Numbered from the stretch's first letter, positions 37,957-50,578 are shown. The stretch is 64,000 nt of DNA from Conoideocrella luteorostrata (GCA_032433595.1 JASWJB010000010.1:124001-188000); one strand, 5' to 3'. The notes: generated by a model not told the origin, from the sequence alone. Numbers and translations are program-made.

Positions 37957-38972
37957 TCAGACTTCAGCAAGCACTCGCTCCTTAAATTCCCTCTCGACCT
38001 TCTGGCCTTGGTCATCCGTCCCCGACTCTCCATGGAGCGCCATCAATGCGCCCAAGTCGAACTTAGGGGCCTTAAGAAGCTTCACCTTGCGAATGTGCAC
38101 CTTAAAACTCGGCGTTAGTTGTAAAAATCATGACATACCATGTCGCTTCGATTAGAAAACAAACGTACATTCTGCAGGGGATAAATTCCAATAGTTGACT
38201 TTTCGATCTCGCGGCCGATGACCTCTGGGATCAACTTTGATGTCAGCTGCGTCAAAGTGCAGCTCGAAGCCTCACGCTGAATAATGTCGGTCATCTTGCG
38301 TCGAATGGCTCGGATCTGGGAAGACGCCGCATAGGTAGTTTTCTTAATCTGGTTTGGGCGTCGCTTGGTGAATCCGATTGCGAAGAGACGGATCAGATAG
38401 TCATCGGTCGTCTTAACGGTGACGTTGGCCTCAATGAGAGTCTGCCATTTGCGGACCAGGGATCGGAGCTTATCGGACGTGAAGTCGAGACCGTGGAAAT
38501 TGGTCAGGCAGTTCTTGCCCTGCACCTCGTCCACACGGAGACGAACTTTTCGGAACGAATGCTCCTCGTCTTTCTGGAGGTCAGCCAGGGACACCTCGAC
38601 AATTCGGCCCTTCAAAGCATCATTTGCATTCTTGAGACCGGTGGTGCGGTTCACCAAAGTCTTTCCGACACTTGATTGTATTGTTAGCCGTCTTCCGGCT
38701 CGCGTTCACATCTCGAAAACCGAATACTTACTCTCTAATGCTGAAAGAGCTGGGGGCCTTCAAGACATGTTAGCAAAACGAAAGATAAAATTCACCCAAG
38801 TGGTCTTTTCCGCATACCTTGATAGAATACCAGTCCTTTCGGGAGAAAGGGTCGACGGTCTTCTTCTTGAGACCTTTCTTACCCTTGGAGAGCCTCTTGT
38901 TCCTGCAATATGTTAAATCCAATGCAGACGGAATTGGTGGAATAGAGGAGATGCTCACTTTCCAACCGCCAT
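37957..38972 (-). CDS. rps1: 40S ribosomal protein S1 (S3Ae, eS1)
   Basis: Small-subunit protein near the mRNA exit site. Five exons: 38959-38972, 38818-38902, 38732-38757, 38169-38670 and 37957-38100; 256 aa, the exact family length. Start [19 protein letters not shown], then [20 protein letters not shown], the [11 protein letters not shown] junction, [39 protein letters not shown] and [18 protein letters not shown], ending [19 protein letters not shown] and [12 protein letters not shown]. The 14-nt first exon and 26-nt third exon are typical of intron-rich ribosomal protein genes. Confidence 0.97.
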
Positions 38973-40439
38973 GATTGCTGGCCGATGTCTGAGCAGTTGG
39001 AGTAACCGATGATGCTGGGAGGATTGGTGGAGTGTCGAGGATAAATTTCAATTCTTGTGTGCACCGACTAGGTCTAAGCGAGCCAGATGAAAAGATAAAG
39101 CGGCGAATTATTCTTCCGGGTCCACTTAACTCGAGAACAATCGACGCAAAATTCGCATCACGTGGAATCCGAACTAGCTCATCCAGCAGAGGAAGTGTTA
39201 CTAATAACGTTGTGGGTCTACTCCGTAGTGATCCATAAATTACAAATTTGGTTGTCACTCAGTACGAGAAAGAGTTGTATTTCCAGTTAGGGTCTATCTT
39301 TGGTGTCGCGTATACAAAACTTTCGACGTCCTACCTCTTGTCATATTGTTGGAACGTATCATTTTCATGACTCATCATTTGATATAGCTAACACTTAATT
39401 AATAAAAGCTCAGCTCTCACTCAGTCGTTCACATTACGAGGTCTATAATACCATTGACATTGATCCATGAGTTCCAAATTTGATTTACTGAGACTGGAGA
39501 GACTTTCGAATTGGCTGGCAACAGTTCTCTTATTGCCAGCCCTTTTTTTCTGGTAGTATATCTCTTGAACACTTCATCTTATACATTACTCACTCTAGTG
39601 TAGTTGGATCAGTCTTGACCTGGTTAGATACATTGTGTCGTCAGCCACACCACCTGCGTTGCTCTGTACGGAATACACAGATGGTGATAGCATCCGCAGG
39701 GCTTTGGAGCAAGTGCCGGTTAAGGAAACCTGATTCCGAAATTAGCGAGCTGTTGGCTGTTTCGGGGAGGTTAGGTTCAGAGGGACATAGCGGGACACTC
39801 TCTGTACTTATGTACGATTCTGCGATGTTGCATCTGAGTCGCTGCGGCCTTCGAGGTGGCACTTCTTCCATTCTGTGGTTTACCCAGAGGTTCAAATGCC
39901 AATCCGAGAAACGATGCTATGAAACCGCTTCCCCGCCTGGAAACTGATGAACCGGACACAACCAACTGCGGATTATCAGTATCCTTGTCGGGTGCCGAAG
40001 AGTCCATTAGCTGACTGGCAAGGCTCTATTTGAATTGGTGATAGAATTGCAGCTAATCGCGCCGTACCATATTTCGGAGTGCATGACGACCGTTATTGAG
40101 GTTGTAGTTGTATCAAAGGACCAAAAGCCAGCCAGGTACGGTATGGAATTGGTCACAAGTTTACTACATGGTACATGGTGCAGGTTCTTCCCAACAGTGC
40201 CCTTATTTTGTCTTGAGTTGGCTCAATTCGTTTTGTAACATTACACCTCAAGTTCCCATCTACACGAATCGGGTAACTTCATGAACAGAGTGATGTGTAA
40301 TCGGTAATTAACTAATCAAACCTAGCCTATACACACAGCCATGTCGACAAATGTCGTTGTTATGCAGGATATTTAGTGGTCAATGCTATGTCATGATGAG
40401 TTTATAGTTTCATGCCAAATGCTATATAGACAGTGGCAC
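38973..40439. other. Intergenic region between rps1 and URC1
   Basis: About 1.5 kb with the rps1 promoter side and the URC1 3' side. A minus-strand 76-codon ORF with ATG (39777-40007; MDSSAPDKDTDNPQLV) has no recognisable domain and is not called. One TACTCCGTA lies near 39219. Confidence 0.5.
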
Positions 40440-43055
40440 TTACTCTTCCCACATCCGCCCTTGCACTGATTGCAGTTCTTCGGTCGTAAGACGTTTACCG
40501 GCGGTGAAGTATCCTGGAATTTGCCGCTTAGCGCGACCACCAGTTAATATGATATGTGGCAGATTACCTTACCTGCAGTTATCTTCGCGTCAATTTCGAC
40601 TCTTGAGTCGTCAGGAATCAGGTCTTCAGGTAATTCGATCCGTTCTATGATAGGGATACTGCTGCCTCGTCAGCTTCTGAACGGTACATCTGGTTCCTAA
40701 AACCACTTCGGAGCACGCAGCCCAAACCTACCCCTGACCAACAATAGCATCATGCTTCATACTGGCAAATATGTTATTATCATTCAGTTTGTGAGGTGAT
40801 CATTCGGAGTACGAACTTGCTCATGCTTAGCATCCTGTCTATTTTCTTGATTCCTAGCCAGTGCAAGATATCCGGCATAAGGGCTTGGAAGCGCATATCT
40901 TTTACTCCAGCGATATTTTCCGTTCTCATGAAGTAGTCGGAAGCTCGATCTTCACCACGTTTGCGAGCGTTGTATACCACTTCTGTTGGTTAGCGTGGGT
41001 TGACGCGCAACTAGTTACCACGGGGGTTATAACGCACAATACTGCAGGTAATGTTAGTAAATATCAGTAGATTGTAATGCCACGAGGATTGAGTTGGCAA
41101 CCAACACAAACTAAATCAAGCGTACCTTGGTCACTTCGCCGAGCGCTCTTCCCTCTTTCCTGAAATAAATAACAACGCCGCTTCCCCCATTCTGTGCCTC
41201 TTTGACAGCCTCTTCGATGCCAAATATAAGGTAAGGTCGGCATGTGCAGATATCTGAACCAAACACATCACTTCCATTGCACTACTCCAGTAAGTAACAG
41301 TAACCGGGTTGCGAAATTAGTCATTCATATCTCACCTCATCGTGAATCCGTAAGGACAGGCGGACATTTTCGTCGGACATTTTTTCCGGATCTCCAAAGC
41401 AATAAACCGTCAACCCGCCTGTGGCTCGTTAGTATAGGATAACATTTACCTTCAGCGGTCCTTAGTCGTAACCATACCAATGGGAGGTAAGAAAACTTTG
41501 ATATCGCCGCGAGTAATAAGCTAGCCTTTGTCAGCAGCGAACAACACAAAATTACGTTGAATAACGAACTTCAGGGTAGCTACCACCAGTGTGCTCGAAG
41601 AGAGATCGACGAAGAGTTCCCTCATCTGTACATGTTAGAGAGCTCGTGTTGTTAACATAGGAGAGGTATCCCGTTGTTTGCTTACCAATTCCAAATCTTT
41701 CCGCGACACCTGGAAGATACCAAACCTACATATTGCCGCTATTGTCAAGATCATACAGTACAGGATTTGAAAAGACAAACTCACGGGTTCAACTGCAAAC
41801 TTAGTAACGGCAAGCTCGCCAAGCTCATTCAAGCAAACCTTGCCATCGGGTATGCTTATGAATACGTCAGCACGAGCATTGCATGGTCAGTGTGATTTGA
41901 CACTCACAGTCGTCCTTTTTTGACGCTATCCTCAAGTTCGGGAAGCTAGTTATGTTAACAGTCAGACTAACTCCCTAAAAGGGAACTTCAAGAAGCTGAG
42001 CATACTCTCATGTGCGCTTTGGTGATGGCAATCGTCGGCCGTAGGTCAACTGCCAACTAATTAGTTAAGGGAGACCCTGTAGCAAGCAAAGAAAAATACC
42101 ATGTTCCCGGTTTAAGAGATCTTTGAATATCCATGGCGTCAAATGACCCCAAGGATCCATCGCTACGATCTTACGAGGATCTCCCCAGTGAGGAAAAGGG
42201 CCAATTTGCGCAGCAGGTTCTGTATTGGTGAAATCAGGCCTACAAATTGAACTTGATCAGACACATCCTCAGTCATCATCTACAGGTTAGTCACTCGCCT
42301 ATGGTCAACATTCAGCTGCTTGCTGGCAACAGCTAGAGCGTAGTATATGGAATACGATCCTCCGCTGGTGGGTTAGAAAGAAACGTTAACATTATTCTCT
42401 TCTACTTGAAGGTAGATATTCGACGAGACTTACTGAGCTAACAAGCCAGCAGATGAAGGCAAAATGTCAGACAGCTGTTACAAGTGTGAGAGTGGATGTA
42501 AGCCAACCTCCAATAGCTACAAGGGTAGGCAAATATATGTTAGTGTGCAGTTTTCCATCTACAGTTTGGACTGGATGTGGCCACAGACCATTGCGACGTC
42601 TGATCGTAGATGAGGATCGAGACACTACGACAGGCCCTCGTTTCAGAGGATCTGGATTACCCCAATCCATTGCCAAAGGGTCAATTCCAATTTGCTTTGG
42701 GTATGTCCTATAATAAAATCAGTGTCTTGAGAACTTCCTGTCTTGTCAATCAAGTATCTATCACTTACGTAAGAACAATTCGAGAGGTGAAACCGGACCG
42801 GGAGCCCAAATTTGGTGTTGGGGTGGTGTTGTCGTTCAAATCTTGGGTTCGCACCATCGAGGCTGAGGTAGCGTAGGAAGCATCGAAACCGAGTTGGTCC
42901 GCTAAAGCTGGTGGTTGAGAATCAGTAGGAGCGTTAGACTCGTCAGCGCTCAGCCCTCCAGTCAAGTATTCAACTGCGGTTGATAATTGTGCCTGACTCT
43001 GCTGAATTTGGCGAAGTGCGTCCAGCACAGCGGCATCTGATGAGGTTGGGGTCAT
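40440..43055 (-). CDS. URC1: Urc1, GTP cyclohydrolase II-like uracil catabolism protein
   Basis: GTP cyclohydrolase II-fold protein needed for uracil degradation by the URC pathway in yeasts and other fungi. I rebuilt 19 exons, 5' to 3': 42769-43055, 42589-42707, 42508-42516, 42434-42437, 42299-42364, 42100-42239, 42006-42049, 41908-41945, 41785-41854, 41686-41725, 41570-41625, 41478-41520, 41336-41418, 41126-41281, 41038-41041, 40817-40979, 40732-40761, 40573-40658, 40440-40513. They sum to 504 codons (503 aa). Zinc and catalytic motifs resemble RibA: HDECNGSDVFGSDICTCRPY and FRKEGRALGEVTKYLVYNAR. Other landmarks: PWGHLTPWIFKDLL, ITKAHMRLPELEDSVK, EHTGGSYPELITRGDIKVFL, DILHWLGIKKIDRMLSMSN and EELQSVQGRMWEE. 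Exons of 9 nt and 4 nt encode part of RNAIGAHGGS; another 4-nt exon supplies Tyr-Leu in KYLVYN. One intron starts with GC. Confidence 0.9.
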
Positions 43056-43922
43056 TATTGAAAAATTGATCACAGTATCGAATGAGAGATAGGAAGACAG
43101 CCTTCAATAGAAGATTAGAAAGTTAAAGTCTGAGGCGCGATCTCTCACTAGGAAAGGAATTGTAATTGTGTGGCTTATTCATCGATGCGACCCTATGCAG
43201 TGAGGGGGATCATTCATCGCTGGCCATCAGGCTGGAGAACCCCTCCTATACCGCCCGCGCCCGGGGTCCTGCGCCTCCTGCATTGACGCCCATCTGTTAG
43301 GCATTTTAGCCCTTGTATCACGAGCAGAGGTTATCACGCAGTGACATTTTATGCAGTACTCTTCGATAATTCAATTTATTGAAACCTAGCTAGAGTGAAT
43401 CGCCTAGACAACTTAAAGCTCTACTTGTAATTGTACTTAACGTAGGTCTGCGCCATGACGCGGGATTCTCCGCATCCTCTATCAACGGCGGTCGCCGACA
43501 GGATCCATTGCCAAGGAGAGACAAATGCATGTCACGCTGCATTTGGTACAATTACCTAGGTACAGAACGGCGAGCGATATGGTAAAGGGATTATCAGTGA
43601 AGAGATTTGATCTGAGATCCACTCCTTGGTTAAACACGGATTCCGATTGACTAACCGGCTGACATATGCTAGTAGGTATTTTTGTTGACGATATTTTGAT
43701 AGATTGGTGTAGTCTGAGGACCATTCTCATCATACCCCGCATAACTTGACAATTGGCAAGAGTGCTGTTCTGGAGTAGAGGTACCTTACGTAAATTAGCG
43801 CAGGTAAGCTCTTATCGATAAGAATCACATATCGCTCCACTCCATGGACCACCAGTAGGAACCTGGGACTTCAACTCGTCATCTTAAAACTCATCCAACC
43901 TGCCGGTGCAGATCATTTTAAG
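43056..43922. other. Divergent promoter region, URC1 / elf1
   Basis: About 0.9 kb between divergent genes; both promoters should lie here. A GC-rich stretch occurs near 43250. No gene is supported. Confidence 0.6.
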
Positions 43923-44506
43923 ATGGGCAAGCGTAAGAAGTCATCACGGAAGCCGATGGGGCCAAAAAAGGTTATTCTAGCGACTTGAGCACCTACTTAC
44001 CTTTTCGAATCCGCGCTGACGTTGAAACTTAGTCCGACCCGTTGCCAACGACATTCACCTGCCTGTTTTGCAACCACGAAAAGTCTGTCAGCGTAAAGCT
44101 AGATAGGAAAGCAGGTGTTGGGCAACTAGACTGCCGAATATGTGGCCAAAAGTTCCAATGCGCCGTAAATTGTCCGTCGGCCAACCATCCCAGGGAGTAT
44201 CGTTCGCTAACGCCATTGGTGCATCATAGACCTTTCCGCAGCTGTTGATGTATACGGAGAATGGGTGGACGCTGCCGGTAAGCCTATAATACGGTCTATC
44301 AAGGACCTGCTGGAGATGCATTACATCTGTGTAATAATACCCGATAAATAGACGCGGTTGCGAAAGCGGATACGGCAAATAACGATTACGAAGACACAGC
44401 CGTAACACTAAAAACACTCAAACGAAATAGAGCTTCCGGTGCGGATGATGAGGACGATACACGTTACGAAGGCGAGGGAGTAATTGCAGATGACGAGGAG
44501 TACTAA
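43923..44506 (+). CDS. elf1: Transcription elongation factor Elf1
   Basis: Small zinc-ribbon protein that binds elongating RNA polymerase II. Four exons: 43923-43970, 44033-44171, 44230-44277 and 44352-44506; 129 aa. The basic N terminus is [16 protein letters not shown]. The zinc ribbon follows: [20 protein letters not shown] and [14 protein letters not shown], giving CX2C and CX2C pairs. The second intron must be spliced from GTCCGT to CATCATAG; this rebuilds [18 protein letters not shown], the conserved end of the domain. An acidic tail ([20 protein letters not shown]) closes the protein. It lies between two uracil-metabolism genes but has no known part in that pathway. Confidence 0.95.
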
Positions 44507-44599
44507 TAGTCGAGTCTAGGAGGTTAGGAAGGTCTATTGTATGGTGCTCCTACGATCACGATGAATATACGACGCGACTCATTTCGTAAAAGCCCAAAA

Positions 44600-45579
<980 letters not shown>

Positions 45580-45992
45580 GATAATTAGATATACAATTAA
45601 GATTAGGACGATGAGGGGAGCAGACAAGAAGGTGGTCCTTCACCATTTGAGGTGGACAGATATTGGATCCAGGTGGGGGCAAAGGTGGTCTAATTTAGAT
45701 CCGTAAGATTTTTTTTGGGTGAGGGGGGGGGAGAAACCCTTGCGTTTTATTGCTCCACAGGGGCTTTTATTTTTATTTTTATTTTAATAGGTGACATTAC
45801 AGGTACCTTTTCTTAAATATGTTATTTTTTAAACTTCGCCAGCAGGATTATTTCCTTTTTTTTTAAAAAAAAAGAAAAGAATGATTAATTTTTTTTTTAA
45901 AAAACAGGGAATTGATTAACTAGTTAACAACAATATTTAACGGCTATTCATAAATAAATAAAAATTTTACTTGCTAAAAAAAAATCTACTAG
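45580..45992. other. AT-rich spacer with homopolymer runs
   Basis: Includes the UPRT promoter side. From about 45700 to 45990 the DNA is low complexity: a T8 run, a G9 run, repeated TTTTATTTTTA, and opposed T9/A9 tracts near 45858-45905 that could form a hairpin. No gene is supported. Confidence 0.7.
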
Positions 45993-47031
45993 TTAGTCGG
46001 TTGAACAATTTTCTCCAGTAGAAAAATTAAGATGTTTCCAGTCTTCTAGTTCTTCAGTGACCGATCGCATTCTATCACGAATGCTTTCAATTGCGTAACT
46101 TCCAAGTAATAACCGCAGCGGAGGGTAAGAACAGTGCGCTAATTGCCAAATTAGCTCAGCGCATTTTACCGCACTTGTTGGTTGGCGGTCTCCGAGCCAC
46201 TGAACCATTCTCCTAGCGTGAAGAGCAGGCGAACTTGAATGAGCATAACCGTCGCTGGGGGTTTTAATAAAAAAATGCCCCCAAGTCGGCAGAGGATTGC
46301 GTCCCGCATCAGGCTCATCACGCCGTACCAGACCAGGTTCTATCAACGTAGCTTTCACATTGAACGAATCTGTTTCATAAAGCATTGCTTCAATCAAGCC
46401 CTCAACAGCATATTTAGTGGCGCAGTAGGGTCCTAGTCCTGGGACGCCAAGTGCTCCAGATGTTGAGCTAAAAATTAGATATCGCCCGCTATTCTGCCTC
46501 CTAAAGTACGGCAGGGTCGCGTGAATAATATGCAGTGTTCCAATGAAATTGGTCTCAAATTGATTTCGTAAATCATGCTCGTCTTGATCTTCACAAGAGC
46601 CAATAACACCGTAACCAGAGCAATTAGCCACAACATCAAAATGTCGAAATCGATCGAGTGTGCTGTGTACCACAAGAGCTACTGAGTCACGGCAGCGTAC
46701 ATCGCAAAGAGTTCCAAGGCAGTTCCCATGAATGCTCGCCATATCCTCAGCGTTAGATTCATGAAGTCGACCAACGCATGTAACAAGGTCACCTCGGGCG
46801 AGAGCATACTTGACAAGTGATCGACCCATGTGACCAGTTCCTCCAAAGATCTGGCATAACTTAGTAACTAAATGTAGAGAGGCGATAATCTGATATTTGA
46901 CATACTATCCATACGAGCGGCCTCGCTAGCGAGCCAGTGGATGGAGGTTCACAGCTTGCCGGGAGTTGGAGGCGGGGCCTAGGATTCGCCTCGACTGGAT
47001 CTGACGCAGCACTCTGGGTATTTGAATCCAT
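45993..47031 (-). CDS. Short-chain dehydrogenase/reductase
   Basis: NAD(P)-dependent oxidoreductase of unknown substrate. Exons are 46906-47031 and 45993-46850 (55-bp intron); 327 aa. Splicing creates PLVWIIFGGTGHMGRSLVKY, the Rossmann beta strand and glycine-rich turn, after a 35-residue Ser/Pro-rich leader. Then DVRCRDSVALVV, VANCSGYGVIG in place of the classical NNAG motif, FSSTSGALGVPGLGPYCATK containing the catalytic Ser and the YxxxK pair, and IEPGLVRRD. The end, PPLRLLLGSYAIESIRDRMR, resembles a Pezizomycotina SDR group. The NAG change is common in atypical SDRs and does not prove inactivity. Nothing links it directly to the neighbouring uracil genes. Confidence 0.85.
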
Positions 47032-47279
47032 CCTACGACAAGCGCGCCTGTCGAATGTATATGATAAGGCTATTGTTGGTTTTGTGCAGTGAATGCAATA
47101 AATAAGAGAGGGTAGCGGGGTTGTGGCGTGTCGTTTTTCGATCAATAGTCAACTGAGTTCACTCTGGCAAACTAGTAATCCCTTCACCGCCGGCGCATGA
47201 CCGTACACGTGCGTATTAACTTAACAATGACTACCAATACCTAGCTAGTTACGCTCACAACACAACTTCTTATTGAAAT

Positions 47280-47930
47280 TCATGCGTTTAGAAATAGCCC
47301 GACATATTCTTTGCGAAATGGGTTTGTATCCAAATCGCCGCTCCTATTCAACGGAGTCCATTTTGGCTCATCCTTAAAAAGTCTCATAGCATGTACAAAC
47401 TATTCAAGGTCAGCAAGTTAAATGCGACTGATCAAACGATTATGTGACATACATTGGCCTCATCGGTAGTAAATCGATGATAGATACCGGCGGGGAGAAT
47501 GAGTAGGTCGTCCTTCTCGAGCCGCACACGAACCCACTCATCATCCTTACTTCGTACATCAAAGAAGCCTTGTCCGCCCCTAATATATCGGATCTCTTCA
47601 TCCTCGTGCAAATGTTCGCGAAAGAACATCTTGACTTTGTCCTCATAAATATCGCCCATTCTCTCTGGTGATACTGTTATCTCATCTCGGTTTTGATACC
47701 CACGACTGGCAGCTAGGTCGTCTACATCGGCAATGTCAGGGAAGTGATAATAGAGCACACCAAGTTTTCTAAGTGCTTCGATTGATACTGGCCGGCCCGA
47801 ATCATGTGGTAAACGCTGGTCGCCCTAGAGTATACCATTGGTTAGAGACCGACCTCAACACACGGATTGGAACCGGTACTGCTTTGTTTGTCTCGCTTAC
47901 AGGCAGATTGTCATACACGTATGCCTTCAT
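47280..47930 (-). CDS. ADI1: Acireductone dioxygenase (Fe/Ni, methionine salvage)
   Basis: Cupin-fold dioxygenase converting acireductone and oxygen to the methionine precursor 4-methylthio-2-oxobutyrate and formate (iron form). Exons are 47901-47930, 47453-47824 and 47280-47399; 173 aa. Start [10 protein letters not shown] joins to [14 protein letters not shown]. The metal-binding cupin segment is [20 protein letters not shown], with the HxH-x(4)-E pattern, and the last ligand His lies in [17 protein letters not shown]. The end, [19 protein letters not shown] followed by [11 protein letters not shown], is conserved. No regulatory signature was seen. Confidence 0.96.
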
Positions 47931-48367
47931 AGTGCAATATTCGCTGCGTACGGCTAATGGAAAATATGTCCGGGATTAAGAGACGTGAACAGGAAGATTG
48001 CCGCAATTATGAAGTTCTTCGAAGTAATTGAAATCTGGTGGGCGTACGGCTATTCGGTTCAGAGTTCTGGTCGATACTCGTGCCCCGCTCCGACAGAAAG
48101 AGTAGGGGGAACAATTCGAATTCACAGCTGACGTCATAGGTAGCAGACGGTCGCATGTGGCCTCCTTAGTACTCCGTAAGCACTCCGTAAGCACTTCGTT
48201 GCTGGTTTCCTTGAGCTTAGAATTTGTGGATTTTACAGGCAACAGTTGCGCATGACACCTCACACCCAAGAAGGGCTGAGCAGGCGCCCGTCTACTGACC
48301 ATACAGAGGCATTTCTCTTGCGCTCAAACAGAGCGCTCCGAATTTCGCTTAATTTAAGCTCGCATTA
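47931..48367. other. Intergenic region between derlin and ADI1
   Basis: Promoter side of ADI1. TACTCCGTA at 48170-48178 is followed by a second ACTCCGTAA. No gene is supported. Confidence 0.6.
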
Positions 48368-49178
48368 CTACAGAATATTAGGTGCAACCACATCCCTTCC
48401 GCCTGCCGCAGCAATGAGATCATTGTTGAAACCCTCTCTGGATTCTCCTGCCATCCGACCCTCGAAGAGCCGTCTCCACCATGAAGGGGGGTCTAATGGC
48501 CTCGATCCATTATGAAGAGGTGGATATACATCAGTAAAAAAGTACCAAACGTGCCCGATCACCACACCCATAATCTCGTCCCTCGGGATAGACCCGTGCA
48601 TAAACAAGCTAAAGGCCATGAGCACCCAAGGCAGGTACGGTGCAGTAAAGACGAGGAGGCCAAGAAAACTCAGCCTAGTGTCGGGATTTCGCCGTGACCA
48701 AATGTAAACGAGTGTTGAAGATAGTGGTTGGCCCAAGAAAGGCATAGACACCAAAGGTGACAAAATAATAAGGCTGCTCATGGAGTAGAACAGAAGCCAA
48801 GAGAACTGAGCAGGCGATCTGCCAGATGATTCCTCCAAAAGGCGAGCATATCTCTGTAGGAAATATATATGGAAAAGTAAATCGAGTGAGAAAGGCCCGA
48901 AGTATAGAAACGTGGTGAAGAGCCGCCAATACTTCTCGAACAGTCAGCTCTTAGACTCCAATATACATTGCATGGCCATGGAGATAACTGCCTTCACTTA
49001 CTTGAGATTTGACGAAAACAGCTCGAAAGCTGTAGAATAATTGAAATGGAGTAACTATATGGCACTGGACAAGAGCACTCATTAAGATCGTTGCTGCCGT
49101 CCACCATCGTGTGCAGACGGGCATCTCCCAAAACCACTCTTCAAGTGGTAGGCGGCCACCATCCATGACTTGATCCAT
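48368..49178 (-). CDS. Derlin (Der1 family) ER-associated degradation factor
   Basis: Rhomboid-like pseudoprotease of the ER membrane that helps retrotranslocate misfolded proteins. Exons are 49002-49178 and 48368-48931 (70-bp intron); 246 aa, usual length. Cytosolic start MDQVMDGGRLPLEEWFWEMP, first membrane helix near WWTAATILMSALVQCHIV, then PFQLFYSFRAVFVKSQ joined to YWRLFTTFLYFGPFSLDLLF, the derlin WR-motif region, then FHIYFLQRYARLLEE. Later helices: WLLFYSMSSLIILSPLVSM, LGLLVFTAPYLPWVLMAF and GVVIGHVWYFFTDVYPPLHN. The tail (AGESREGFNNDLIAAAGG) is soluble. Der1 versus Dfm1 subfamily is not settled. Confidence 0.93.
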
Positions 49179-50086
49179 GATATAGCAGTAGGTTTGTGCC
49201 TAGACGCAGATGAGATGTGTCGCAATTCCGTAAGCGACGGTCGAATCGTGGGCCAGCTTCGATGACCACTGGGAGGACTAGTGGGACGTCCAGACGTTCA
49301 AACTCGATGTTCTAGGTTAAATCCGTTCATGTGTTCATGTGTCATGGGAAGATAGCGAAGAGCGTGATCGGAGGTAAGAGGGTGTCTAATCGACAAATAT
49401 AGCAACTCGTAAGTTATCGGGAGCTCAGCTCTAAAATTCGATAGAGGTGGCCTTTCTGATGTTGGGGCGTAAATAGTCCGTGCAGATCCAATTTAGCTAG
49501 CATGTGGCTTGAAGGCTTGAATCAGGCAAGTACCCACTTGTGTAGCCATTACTACTCCGTACTCCGTACTCCGTACAGTATGTGGCAATAACTTTTTTGC
49601 ATAGCTGCTAGTGCCAGATCCCCACTGTACGGAGTAGTCAGTCAGCACCTAGTAACTACTGCGTAGTTCGTGATGCTCTGGCCACAGTGTGAGTATTTTT
49701 CACAAGCGCGTACGGGGAAGCAGGAAGTCACAAGGTCCATCCCTCATCTATGCGAGGCTGGTCGCGGAGTGCATGCATTGCACCAGTTCAGTAAGTGACT
49801 TGCCTGCCTCAATTGCTTGAAGAATCCAATGGCTTCCACCCCTTTTTTAACTGCGACAGTGCATGACATCTGACTCTTGACTAGTTTGTCTATCGTATGC
49901 TCGTAATTCTCTTGCACTCTCTCACAGCAGCCCGTTGGCTGTCGTATCTTGGAAGCACAGTCTAGCGAATAATACCAAGCTTGGCGTTTCGCAAAACTCT
50001 GGGCGACCGTCTGGAAGCCGTGCCTATAATGCATCATAAGCCAACATCATGGCTATGAAGTACAGGAAATCACCTCCCCCCCAAAA
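49179..50086. other. Divergent intergenic region, derlin / CENP-A
   Basis: About 0.9 kb with both promoters. It holds the tandem motif array at 49553-49576 and TACGGAGTA at 49628-49636. No gene is supported. Confidence 0.6.
49553..49576. repeat. Triple tandem TACTCCG array
   Basis: Three direct 7-bp units of TACTCCG plus a closing TAC; an inverted TACGGAGTA follows at 49628-49636, 51 bp on. Confidence 0.85.
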
Positions 50087-50578
50087 ATGGCACCCCCGTC
50101 CCGGAGATATCCAAGGTTTGTTGTATCCAACCATTTTGATATCACTCCATATTTGCGTCCGCCGCTGACGATTTCCCTAGCTGGTGATCCTATCCCCATA
50201 CGACAGAAGCAACGGTATCGTCCAGGCACGACGGCGCTCCGCGAGATCAGGGAGTATCAAGGCCACGCTAAGCTCTTGCTGTTGAAGCTTCCATTTATGC
50301 GCTTGGTAGGCTTCTTTGCAGCCATTGACAAAGGATGTCGTTGCTCATTCATTCGCATCTAGGTACGTGAGATTGGTATGAATTGCCGGCCAAGAGGCAG
50401 AGAGTTTCGATGGCAGAGCCAAGCTATCCAAGCTTTGCAAGAAGCTGCCGAGGCATTCATGGTTCATTTATTCAAAGATGCGCAATCATGTGCCATTCAT
50501 GCAAAACGTGTCACTATAATGCACAAAGATATTCAGCTCGCTAGACGTATCCGTGGTATTTGGGCGGGTTTGGGATAG
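50087..50578 (+). CDS. cenA: Centromeric histone H3 variant CENP-A
   Basis: Replaces H3 in centromeric nucleosomes and specifies kinetochore assembly. Exons are 50087-50305 and 50363-50578 (57-bp intron); 144 aa as modelled. The histone fold is clear: [31 protein letters not shown] across the junction, [36 protein letters not shown] and [15 protein letters not shown], ending IWAGLG. The Trp in FRWQSQ and the IWAGLG tail (not RGERA) mark CENP-A rather than canonical H3. The N-terminal tail ([17 protein letters not shown] and on) lacks H3-type ARTK residues. Part of it may be an unspliced intron, since GT and TAG/CAG sites flank a CTGAC-like sequence, so the tail is uncertain. Confidence 0.93.

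Noticed and set aside
38770..39258. 162-codon minus-strand ORF overlapping the rps1 start
   Set aside because: It reads across the rps1 intron and promoter; its only sensible part is the rps1 exon in frame.
39777..40007. 76-codon minus-strand ORF beginning with ATG
   Set aside because: No domain, no splice context and no coding bias that I can see; kept only as an intergenic note.
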